Made by a program: the position numbers and the translations under genes. 50,358 nt of DNA from Bacteroidales bacterium (GTDB taxonomy: Bacteria > Bacteroidota > Bacteroidia > Bacteroidales > Prolixibacteraceae), in NCBI GenBank assembly GCA_012729335.1, contig JAAYDJ010000027.1, positions 1 to 50,358 on the forward strand. Reading direction: 5' to 3'. The notes under the pieces are model-generated. The model was not told the DNA's origin and did not search any database. It saw only the letters and a list, made by a program, of their open reading frames with translations. This document shows, piece after piece, positions 16,287-23,896 of the stretch; positions within the stretch are counted from its first letter, which is position 1, and the number at the start of each line of letters is the position of its first letter.

Positions 16287-18479
16287 TTACCCGCCCAGGT
16301 CGAGGTGGGTCATCTTTTCGGTGATGGTGAAATCGTAGTTTGGGTAATCGTAGATGGGCATGCGGGGTTCTGTCTCGCCCATGCTATAGCCCCAGATGCT
16401 TTCGTATTCGGTGGTTTCTTCGCCGAAGGTCTCCAGTTGACGGAGGTATTCAAAGACCGATTTGGATTCGATGATGATCACCTTGCCCATCTTATGGATG
16501 ATGGGGCTGTGGGTGCGGGTGGCGTCGTATTCGAACTGGAAGATCCGCCGACCGTAGCGGGTGATGCCGATGACCCTGAAGGTCATGCTTTTGCCGACAC
16601 CCGGGAGGTTGATGACGCTCCGGTCTGTAGCCAGGAAGGGGAGGCCGGAACGTTTGCGGAGGGCGTTTATTTTTTCGGTCATATGCGTGGCGTGGTCGGG
16701 CAGTGCCCTGACCTCTTCCAGGAGGGACGCCGGCACCCGGCCGATATATTTCTCCTCGATCTGTTCCTGGGCCGCCCGGGCGATGGTGGCGAAGTTGAAG
16801 GTATTCTCCATGAATCCCTTTACGGTGAAGGTGTAATAGGTGAGCACGCCGATGTCGTTGAGGATCTGCCGCAGCTTGTTGGTATGTCCTCGGCGTGAGG
16901 AAGCTGCGGTGAAGACATGCTGATTGGTGACTGTCCATCCCGCGGCCGTCAGCATTCTGATGCAGTTTCGGGCTTCTGGAGTCACCTCCAGAGGGGATTC
17001 GAAATGGGTTTGGATGTAAAACTGACGGAGGCCTATGGCGGAAGCTTTTTCCCTGAAGCCGGCCAGTATGGCCGCCAGTTCCGGCGTAACGCGCTGAGGC
17101 AGGTAAGCCGGGAGGCGGGTGCCCAGGCGGATGCGGACGATCTCGGCATATTTCTCCCCCTCCGCGCGGGTCTCGTTGGCCTGTTTCTTTCGCAGGGCCA
17201 TGTTATACACGGCCTCCAGGATTTTGGCCAGCGACTTGTCCTGGCTCATCAGTGCGTCACCCCCCGTGATGAGGATATCGCGCAGCTGGGTGTCCTTTTC
17301 CCAGTATTCCATGATTTTCGTGAGCCTCTTTTCCCAGTTTTCAGAGGGTTTGAGGTTGTCGAGGTTGAAGTTGAGGTTTCCGCGCTGGAAGTCATACATG
17401 CGTTGGCAGGAGGCGCAGAGGCCTCCGCAGGCGCGGCCCATGGTGGCGGGGATGAAGATGGCCACCTCAGGGTAACGGCGGTGCACACTGGTGTGGGTGG
17501 GGAGGATCCAGCCGGCCGCGTTGGGCTTGCCGGGTTCCACGATATCCTCCTTTTCCCAGGCGGTGATGTGGCCGAATTCCCTGACCAGCTGTTTGCTGTA
17601 GAGAATGTAGGAGCGGATGGCCAGGTCGGCGCCTGCGGCAAAACCGGGTACACGCACATGGAGAAGGGAAAGATAGTAGGGATTGACGAAAAAGGGAATC
17701 CCGGCATCGCGGGCCTCATAGAGGATCTGCATGGTGTCGGGATCGAGGGAGTGGTCGAGCAATTCATTCAGCAGGTCGGGGGAACGGACGGCAAAGCGAA
17801 GGTGGAAACGGTAGTCGTCCCACCATTCCCGCATCATGCGGTATTTCTCATCGGGGGTCATTCCGGGGGTAAAGAGGAACCTGGTACTGGTGATCAGTCC
17901 GCGGTCGAGGCGGTCGGCGAGGATGCGAATGATGCGGTCGCGGTTTTCATGTTGGAGGGCGATGATCCCGGGCTCGAGGCCCGAAGGGTGACGGTCAGTC
18001 CATTCACGGATTTTCTCCTGGGGTGGAATCTGAATGGTATATTCTCCGCGGAACTGCCTGAAGAGGTAAAGCATGTCGCGGAAAAAGGAGGCTTTGGCGC
18101 CGCCGGTGCCGTGGTGGATGGCCAGCCAGAGCATCCTGAAAGGATTGCTCACGGCCATTTTACCCCTCAGGTTGGGATCGGCGTATGTTTCTCCGGCATG
18201 GTCGATGTAGTCAAGGATGCGGATGATGGCGTAATCTTTCCATTCCAGGCGTGTGAAAGCCTGGTGGCCCCGGGCCTCATTGCGGTAAAAACGGCAGGAG
18301 TCGGGCCGCCGTTCCAATTCTGCCATCACCCATTCCCGCACGCCGGTGATGGCTTCCGCTTCACTGGCCGATCTTTTTATAATCTCCTCCAAAACAGGGT
18401 TTTCCCTGAGAAACTGCCCCAGAACTTTGTGGGCTTTAACGGAGATGGCTACCTTGTCCAATTTCGGATATACTGACAT
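16287..18479 (-). CDS. KamA-family radical SAM aminomutase (long form)
   Basis: A 730-residue member of the lysine 2,3-aminomutase family. The radical SAM cluster motif CGGLCASC (C351, C355, C358) binds the 4Fe-4S cluster, and the GGDALMS region follows. Classic lysine 2,3-aminomutases are about 400-470 residues. This one has roughly 300 extra N-terminal residues, a size I recall for a Bacteroidota KamA-like group of unknown substrate. Pyridoxal phosphate would be the second cofactor. No lysine-fermentation genes accompany it, so a housekeeping or beta-amino-acid (osmolyte) role is possible. A diverged stub of a second copy's last 28 codons lies 118 bases upstream of its start. Confidence 0.85.
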   Translation of the reverse strand: MSVYPKLDKVAISVKAHKVLGQFLRENPVLEEIIKRSASEAEAITGVREWVMAELERRPDSCRFYRNEARGHQAFTRLEWKDYAIIRILDYIDHAGETYADPNLRGKMAVSNPFRMLWLAIHHGTGGAKASFFRDMLYLFRQFRGEYTIQIPPQEKIREWTDRHPSGLEPGIIALQHENRDRIIRILADRLDRGLITSTRFLFTPGMTPDEKYRMMREWWDDYRFHLRFAVRSPDLLNELLDHSLDPDTMQILYEARDAGIPFFVNPYYLSLLHVRVPGFAAGADLAIRSYILYSKQLVREFGHITAWEKEDIVEPGKPNAAGWILPTHTSVHRRYPEVAIFIPATMGRACGGLCASCQRMYDFQRGNLNFNLDNLKPSENWEKRLTKIMEYWEKDTQLRDILITGGDALMSQDKSLAKILEAVYNMALRKKQANETRAEGEKYAEIVRIRLGTRLPAYLPQRVTPELAAILAGFREKASAIGLRQFYIQTHFESPLEVTPEARNCIRMLTAAGWTVTNQHVFTAASSRRGHTNKLRQILNDIGVLTYYTFTVKGFMENTFNFATIARAAQEQIEEKYIGRVPASLLEEVRALPDHATHMTEKINALRKRSGLPFLATDRSVINLPGVGKSMTFRVIGITRYGRRIFQFEYDATRTHSPIIHKMGKVIIIESKSVFEYLRQLETFGEETTEYESIWGYSMGETEPRMPIYDYPNYDFTITEKMTHLDLGG

Positions 18480-18596
18480 ATGCTAATAAATTACTAACGG
18501 AAACTCAACAAGATAGTGAAAAAAACAGGTTTTACCAAATGGATTACCTGTGGAAGTTCCTTTCTGAGGGGGGAATGCTGGTTGGTGAAGGGCAGG

Positions 18597-18683
18597 TCAT
18601 TCGCCGAGGTCGAGGTGGGTCATTTCGCCGTTCACCCGGTAGTCATAACCGGGGTATTCATAGAGGGGCATGCGAGGTTCTGA
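18597..18683 (-). pseudogene. 3' stub of a second kamA-like gene
   Basis: Read on the minus strand, these 87 bases encode S-EPRMPLYEYPGYDY-RVNGEMTHLDLGE and a TGA. They align codon by codon with the last residues of the intact KamA (EPRMPIYDYPNYDF ... MTHLDLGG, stop). Differences are conservative or silent, so this is a diverged paralogue, not a fresh copy. Similarity stops at 18684, and the GH30 stop codon begins at 18700. The stub has no start, so it is the relic of a gene whose 5' part was deleted or replaced. Confidence 0.85.
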
Positions 18684-18697
18684 CCGGGGTGATCTTA

Positions 18698-20368
18698 TCA
18701 GTCGGCCACGGTGAATCTCCCGTGGGCGGCCTCCATGCCGTTATTTTCTATCCGGAAGAGATAGGTGCCCGCCGGGAGGTTCTGCCGGTGGAAACTGATG
18801 TTTTGTTCGCCGGGGGAGAGGGTTCCCAGCTGCTGGCTGATGAGCCGGCTTCCCCGGAGGTCGTAAACATTCAGGGTGTAAACGCCCGGTTCCGGAGTGG
18901 TGAAGCGGAGAGTACCTGCGTTTTGGAGCGGATTAGGGAAGAGGGCAGCCATGGTGGCGGAGGAGCCAGACCAGGGATGTGTGCTGGCAGAGGTGTTGAT
19001 TTCCGAGATTTTCATGGCGATCGTGGTGATGGACTTTGGGGGGAGGAGGACCGAGTCGGTGGGCATGGTGAGCGTCACCCCGTCGTCGGTGGCCGAGGTG
19101 CGGGTGATGAGGGCCTCGTCGATGGTATAGCCGGGAATGGCGGCTTTCAGTCCGTAGTTTGTGCTGGTGGAGGTGTTGATGGCCACCAGGGTGGCCGAGT
19201 CGCGGCCGGCGCTCAGGAAGGCCACGGTTTTCACCATAAGGGAGGCGGAGTTGACCTTCACCCGTTTCCATCCGGGGTGGATATACGCCGAGAACTGCTT
19301 GAAAACCCAGTAGTGCTTGGTGCGCTGGTACCCTTTGCTTTTGTCGGTCCACTGGTTGACATCCCAGGGGAAGTCGATGTCCACGAGTCCTCCGTCGGGC
19401 CAGACGAGGTCCCAGAAGAAATACGCCACGGCATTCTCGTCGTTGAGCGACTTATAGATCATGCCAGCCAGGGGGAACCATTCGCCGCGGCTGTATTCGG
19501 TTTGGAAGTGGGGAATCTGGGGGCGGTAGGCGCCCATTTTCCCGAAATCGGCCGAGTTCCAGGGGTTGGCCTCATCGGTGCCGTGGTACAGGTGATGCGC
19601 AATGCCGTAGAGCTTGTTGATGTCGAGGGCGTTGACATACCTCTCCACCCCATTCGTCGTCTGACCGAAATAGCCGATGCCCACGCATTCGGGACCCAGC
19701 AGCAGGGGGATGCGGCTTCTTTTCTGAAGGGTGTCGTAGACGGCATCAAGGGCTTTGTTATAGCCGGCGATGGTGTCGGTGGCGTTGATGGTTTCCGAAG
19801 GATTCAGCAGACACGACTCATAGGAGGCTTTGAAGTCGGGTTCATTCTGGATGCTCACATATTTGGGATAGACTCCGTTTTTGTTATAGTCGTCGAGCGA
19901 CTGTTTCCACCAGTTGGCGAAACCGGCATAGTCGAAGTGAACCTTTCCCTCAGCAAGCGTGTATTTCAGGGTGCCGCCGTTGTTTTTGTCTTTGTTGCTT
20001 TTCAGAGAGGCGGGGGGCCCCCAGGAGGTCGTCAGCATGTCGATGGGGTGGCCCAGCGATTTCTGCGCCGCCTGGTTGAACTCCTTCACCTTAGCGATCA
20101 TGGTGTTGTCATAGCCGTAGGCGTTCCTTACCCGGAGGATGTCAAGACTCAGCTCCTTGAAGATGACATCGTAGATCTCGGCCTTTTTGGGGTGGGAGGT
20201 GAGCCACCCTTCGTAGTAAGCCAGGGAGGCACCCCAGCCCACCATGGTCTGGACACTTTGATCAGGCTGGAGATTGACCAGGGAGTAGGTCACCTTCTGG
20301 GCGGAGACTTTTCCGGCCATACCGGCCGTAAACATGGCAATTAACGTCAGAAATAAAATCTTCTTCAT
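18698..20368 (-). CDS. Secreted GH30 glycoside hydrolase with T9SS sorting domain
   Basis: A 556-residue enzyme with a signal peptide (cut after about VSAQ, residue 24), a GH30 (beta/alpha)8 catalytic domain and a C-terminal T9SS type A domain (about 475-556; LFPNPLQNAG ... GTYLFRIENN). Family catalytic acids are visible: acid/base E176 in SIQNEPDF and nucleophile E291 in HFQTEYSRGEW. GH30 enzymes cut beta-1,4-xylan, glucuronoxylan or beta-1,6-glucan. The arabinoxylan-type neighbours favour a xylanase, but the subfamily cannot be fixed by eye. The protein should be exported by Sec, then T9SS, to the cell surface. A promoter-like pair sits about 190 bases upstream. Its 3' end abuts the kamA stub. 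Confidence 0.9.
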   Translation of the reverse strand: MKKILFLTLIAMFTAGMAGKVSAQKVTYSLVNLQPDQSVQTMVGWGASLAYYEGWLTSHPKKAEIYDVIFKELSLDILRVRNAYGYDNTMIAKVKEFNQAAQKSLGHPIDMLTTSWGPPASLKSNKDKNNGGTLKYTLAEGKVHFDYAGFANWWKQSLDDYNKNGVYPKYVSIQNEPDFKASYESCLLNPSETINATDTIAGYNKALDAVYDTLQKRSRIPLLLGPECVGIGYFGQTTNGVERYVNALDINKLYGIAHHLYHGTDEANPWNSADFGKMGAYRPQIPHFQTEYSRGEWFPLAGMIYKSLNDENAVAYFFWDLVWPDGGLVDIDFPWDVNQWTDKSKGYQRTKHYWVFKQFSAYIHPGWKRVKVNSASLMVKTVAFLSAGRDSATLVAINTSTSTNYGLKAAIPGYTIDEALITRTSATDDGVTLTMPTDSVLLPPKSITTIAMKISEINTSASTHPWSGSSATMAALFPNPLQNAGTLRFTTPEPGVYTLNVYDLRGSRLISQQLGTLSPGEQNISFHRQNLPAGTYLFRIENNGMEAAHGRFTVAD

Positions 20369-20555
20369 GGCTCTGTTCTTTTCCAGGATTCATAATCACC
20401 ATTGACCATGTGGCTTCACCGCTTTCCGGGCTACGGCTTTTCTCCTCTGAGTTTCTCTTCGGAACCGTATTCCCGGTGGCAGACGTTGCACGGAAAGCGC
20501 ATCCGCACTGCACACATGAGTCCGGTTGCCTGGCATGTAAATAATCCTTTCGGGG

Positions 20556-20587
20556 TAAAATTAGCAATTATCCCTCAAACTGTCAAA
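20556..20587 (-). promoter_or_regulatory. Bacteroidota-type promoter for the GH30 gene
   Basis: On the minus strand, TTTG (20587-20584) and TAATTTTA (20563-20556) are 20 bases apart, the phylum's -33/-7 spacing with one mismatch in the -7 box. The start would be near 20549, giving a leader of about 180 bases before the GH30 ATG. The remaining bases of this 296-base gap (20369-20664) show no gene. Confidence 0.4.
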
Positions 20588-20664
20588 TCAACAATTAAAC
20601 CCGCAGAAGAATCGGTGGATAGGAGGGATGGATTCCGTCAGGGGAGGGGATCCGGCCCGGGGAA

Positions 20665-22812
20665 TTACCTGGGGCAGTGGACGGTAAAGTTCCACTGGGT
20701 TCCGGAGGTTTGGCCGTCGCAGTTGGGGTTGACCCTGACGGTGATCTGGTTTCCGAAGCCGGTCAGGGAGAGGGGGATGCTTTTGGAGCCGCTGGTACAT
20801 CCTGAGTCGAAGATCACTGTTCCGCCCTGTTGGACGATGATCTGGTCCCTGACCTGGTAAACTTCGTAGTCGAAAAGGAAGCTTCCGAACGATTGACCCA
20901 GGTTAATGGTATGGATTTCGGGGGCGTCGCCGCCGGCCTGCTGCTGGTCGTTGCAGTTGCTCTGGTGCATGACGGGAGCCTGTCCGCCGCCCGGCAACGT
21001 TCCGGGAGAGGGATAGAAACCCTGCTGGTTTCCCGGATTAAGGATCTGCAGCAATCCCATGGTCAGATTCATCATATTGTCCCAGTTCATCGTGGGTTTA
21101 TTCCGTTGGGGAACGCAGCCGGTTCTTTTGTTGTTCCAGACGAAACCGGGAAGGCAATCACAGACATATTGGTTTGAGAAGGGATCGAATACCGGCTGTG
21201 TGTTAGGATAATTCTGGCAGTCAATGGGTTGTACAGTATTTTGGGATCTGGGCAGGCATTTGGTGAAGTCATCGTTCCAGGTATACCCTGGCAGGCAGTC
21301 GCACCAGATCTCTTTGGTGTTGGGGTCCCAAACGGGTTGGGTATTCGGAAAAGTGCTGCAGTCGGCGCCCTGGAGGGCGGCTTCCCATTCGGGGATGCAG
21401 GTGGTGTTGTCCTTGTTCCACACAAATCCAGGGAGGCATTCGCAGGTGACCGTTTGGGAGAATTCGTTCCAGACGGGCTGGCTGTTGGGGAAACCCGAGC
21501 AGTCGGCCATGGCCACTGCGCGGTCTTTGAGGTCGATGCAGGCGGTAAAGTCGGGGTTCCAGGCAAACCCGGGCAGGCAGTCGCAATAGGGCTCCTTCAG
21601 TACGGGATCCCACACAGGATGGGTATTGGGGAATCCTGAGCAATCGCAGTTCTGCAGAATGGTGTTGATGTCAGATGCAGAGGGGATGGTTTCCGGGAGA
21701 GGATTTGACTGTCGCGGGGAAGGATTATTGGTTGGAGGTGTGGTGTTCAGGGCACTGGCCTGGGCCGGACCGGGAGTTTGGCCGCCGGGCGTGGCGGGTA
21801 GGCTTCCTTCCATACACGCTTCGATCAGGAGACGATTTTTCCGGAGGCATTCTTCGCAGGCCTCACTCACGGAGACCTCCAGGAGGGTGACGGCCCGGTC
21901 GCACTCGGGGCAATACCGGGAGCGGCAATGGTTGTAGCTGTTTCCCGGGGAACCAGCATTGTTGCTGGGGTTGTTGGGGTCGTTTCCGGCGTTCACGGGC
22001 TGGGGCAGGACGCCGCAACCGAACCGCATGGCCTCCTGAATCCCGTCGGAGATGGCGTTGCCCTCGGTGATCAGGGATTCGAGGCGGGAGAGGTCACGTG
22101 TGGCGGCGATCAGGGCTTCCAGGCGGCTCTGAAGATCGAGGGTCGTCAGGTCAACACAGCGGATGAAAAAAGAGCCTGTGGAGCGCTGGATGTCGTCGTA
22201 CACGTTAAGTGTGGCCAGGGTGCGGTAATAGAAGCTGACGGCCTGTTGAACCTGTCTTTTAGCCTCCTTTTCATCCCTGTTGAGAACCAGGGCCTCCTGG
22301 GCTTGCCGGAGCGCCTGTACCGCATAGGCGGTGCTGAATCCCAGCTGAAAGTAGCAGGTGGAACAGGTGGTTCTGTTCAGGATTTCATCATTGTACTTCA
22401 TGACCGAGAGTTCGTTGGCCCAGGCATTATAGGTGTTGTCGATCATATGGTAGACCCTGTCACGTTTGAAGTGGTGGTTGGTGACTTCCGCCAGTTCCTG
22501 CATCTGGAGGGTGAGGAACTGTTGTTTTTGTCTGTAGCCTGGCCATGCGGGAATATGGGGTTCACACGCCTGGGCGGCCCTTTCCACCGACCGGGAGGCT
22601 TCTGTGAGCTGGTCAAAGATGATCTGGTCCAGAACAGAGGGGTTTTCACGGGGACGGGTGTATTCCAGGAGGGCATCGGCCCACCCCATGAATCTGCCGG
22701 TACTGCAGATCCAGAAACAACAGTCGGGTTCGGGCTGGGCCGTGAGTCTCTTCCCGGGAAGGAGGAGCATTCCCGCCAGCAGAAGTACTGAAACCGTGGT
22801 TTTGAGTGACAT
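20665..22812 (-). CDS. Secreted modular protein with four 47-residue cysteine repeats, function unknown
   Basis: I do not recognise this 715-residue protein as a whole. It has a signal peptide (to about LTAQ, residue 26). A helical N-terminal region follows (about 27-250) with scattered Cys pairs (CSTC, CRSRYCPEC, CEEC), then a Pro/Asn/Ser linker to about residue 388. Residues 390-577 hold four repeats of exactly 47 residues, each with four cysteines in the frame DC...(C)xCLPGxxWNxxxxxC, an EGF-like pattern. The final 95 residues look like a beta-sandwich (VRDQIIVQQGGTVIFDSGC ... WNFTVHCP) seen at the C-termini of many secreted bacterial proteins. It has no T9SS domain. It is 29 bases below the barrel-like gene and probably co-transcribed with it. 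A surface adhesin or scaffold is my best guess. Confidence 0.7.
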   Translation of the reverse strand: MSLKTTVSVLLLAGMLLLPGKRLTAQPEPDCCFWICSTGRFMGWADALLEYTRPRENPSVLDQIIFDQLTEASRSVERAAQACEPHIPAWPGYRQKQQFLTLQMQELAEVTNHHFKRDRVYHMIDNTYNAWANELSVMKYNDEILNRTTCSTCYFQLGFSTAYAVQALRQAQEALVLNRDEKEAKRQVQQAVSFYYRTLATLNVYDDIQRSTGSFFIRCVDLTTLDLQSRLEALIAATRDLSRLESLITEGNAISDGIQEAMRFGCGVLPQPVNAGNDPNNPSNNAGSPGNSYNHCRSRYCPECDRAVTLLEVSVSEACEECLRKNRLLIEACMEGSLPATPGGQTPGPAQASALNTTPPTNNPSPRQSNPLPETIPSASDINTILQNCDCSGFPNTHPVWDPVLKEPYCDCLPGFAWNPDFTACIDLKDRAVAMADCSGFPNSQPVWNEFSQTVTCECLPGFVWNKDNTTCIPEWEAALQGADCSTFPNTQPVWDPNTKEIWCDCLPGYTWNDDFTKCLPRSQNTVQPIDCQNYPNTQPVFDPFSNQYVCDCLPGFVWNNKRTGCVPQRNKPTMNWDNMMNLTMGLLQILNPGNQQGFYPSPGTLPGGGQAPVMHQSNCNDQQQAGGDAPEIHTINLGQSFGSFLFDYEVYQVRDQIIVQQGGTVIFDSGCTSGSKSIPLSLTGFGNQITVRVNPNCDGQTSGTQWNFTVHCPR
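21082..21645 (-). repeat. Four tandem 141-bp coding repeats (47 residues each)
   Basis: Four in-frame units, each exactly 141 bp, encode D-C-x3-(F/Y)-PN-x2-PV(W/F) ... C-(D/E)-CLPG(F/Y)-x-WN ... C. Units differ at many positions, so the duplication is old, but the length is held without a single indel, pointing to selection on a folded module. Confidence 0.85.
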
Positions 22813-22841
22813 GTTCTCAGATCTGATTAAGCTACATCATT

Positions 22842-23780
22842 TCATAAACACCAGTTAATCCCGATATGGGTCAGCGACAGCCTGAAGTCGTCTTCTTCAA
22901 ACATGGGGGTCACTCCATATTCCGATCCGAAGGAAACCATCACTCTGTCGGTACCTAACCGGAATCTTCCGGAGAGGGAAAGGGAATTGTCGAGCGCCTC
23001 CATGCCCGGGATCTCCCAGTCGGGGTCAAGGGAGGCCAGTTTGGTGCGGAGGTGGATGCCGACGTCGAACATGACCGTAAAGCGGTCTCCTTTTTTCCGG
23101 TAGCCTGCGAAGAAGGGTATTTTGGCCATGAAGAAGTTTTGGTTTTCATAGCCGAAATTACCGTCAAAGCGCGTGAAATTCAGGTTGGCTATCAAGCCGG
23201 TGCCCACGTATATCTTTTTACCGAAGAGTTGTTCGAGGCCTGCCTCCAGGCCTGCGGCTTTGTTGGCGGAAAGGCCAAAGGCGCTGCCCAGGTTGGAGAA
23301 TCCCACGTGAGCGATCAGAAAGGTATTCCTGAAGGATGGGGTGTTTCCCGCCGGGGGGAGAGCGGGGGTACCCCTGACCGGGACGCCGGGGGAAGGAGGT
23401 GCCACCGCAGGCTGGCCGCTGTTTCCCTGGGGTGAAGCGGTTCCGGGTGAAGGCTGGGGCGGGGTGGCCGGCGGAGTGCCCGGTGTCACACCGGCAGCGG
23501 AGGTGGGTTTCTGGTTGTTCCGGAGGATCTGTGCAGGATCGCATTTGCCCGAAGGATAGTTCTCCCTGATCCAGTTCATGGCCACCTGGCGGAAGGGAAA
23601 CCCCCCCTTGATGGGCACATGACCTGGAGCGTGCAGGGTGGATTCAACCACCTTAATGGTGTTGTCGGCTTTGTCACACACTACCGTGAATGTGGTTTGC
23701 GCTGCCACTCCCCCTGAAAGAAGCAGCAGGAATAGGAGACCCCGGAAACGCTTGAGCCACTGCTGGTCGTTTAGTCTCAT
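22842..23780 (-). CDS. Outer-membrane beta-barrel-like protein with proline-rich linker
   Basis: A 312-residue exported protein with a signal peptide (ending near GGVAAQ, residue 28). A small N-terminal domain (about 29-90) contains two cysteines. A Pro/Gly/Thr-rich spacer follows (about 92-150), then a C-terminal region of alternating hydrophobic strands (about 155-312). That region resembles an eight-stranded outer-membrane barrel of the OmpA/PorT-like kind, ending in LTHIGINWCL. I do not recognise the family. It comes first in a two-gene minus-strand unit with the 715-residue cysteine-repeat protein 29 bases on, so it may anchor or export that partner. The barrel call rests on strand pattern only. 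Confidence 0.6.
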   Translation of the reverse strand: MRLNDQQWLKRFRGLLFLLLLSGGVAAQTTFTVVCDKADNTIKVVESTLHAPGHVPIKGGFPFRQVAMNWIRENYPSGKCDPAQILRNNQKPTSAAGVTPGTPPATPPQPSPGTASPQGNSGQPAVAPPSPGVPVRGTPALPPAGNTPSFRNTFLIAHVGFSNLGSAFGLSANKAAGLEAGLEQLFGKKIYVGTGLIANLNFTRFDGNFGYENQNFFMAKIPFFAGYRKKGDRFTVMFDVGIHLRTKLASLDPDWEIPGMEALDNSLSLSGRFRLGTDRVMVSFGSEYGVTPMFEEDDFRLSLTHIGINWCL

Positions 23781-23896
23781 GTTCTGGTTTTAGGCATTGT
23801 TGTCGACGTTTAAGTTAAAGAAAATTTCCTTTCACATGCAGGAATCCGGGAAAAGAATTGCCGTCGATAAACTGTTTTGGTTATTTTTATCAGGTT

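Noticed and set aside
16273-16292. GGGTAA/TTACCC hairpin as terminator of kamA
   Set aside because: The right arm overlaps the kamA stop codon and the stem is only 6 bp with an 8-base loop, too weak to claim.
16917-18476. 519-codon open frame on the plus strand opposite kamA
   Set aside because: It is a shadow frame of the well-supported KamA gene, with no domain of its own and a composition (Gly/Val/Asp-rich) expected from antisense reading of GC-rich codons.
18539-20344. 601-codon open frame on the plus strand opposite GH30
   Set aside because: Antisense shadow of a gene with signal peptide, catalytic residues and sorting domain; the plus-strand product has no recognisable fold and runs across the kamA stub.
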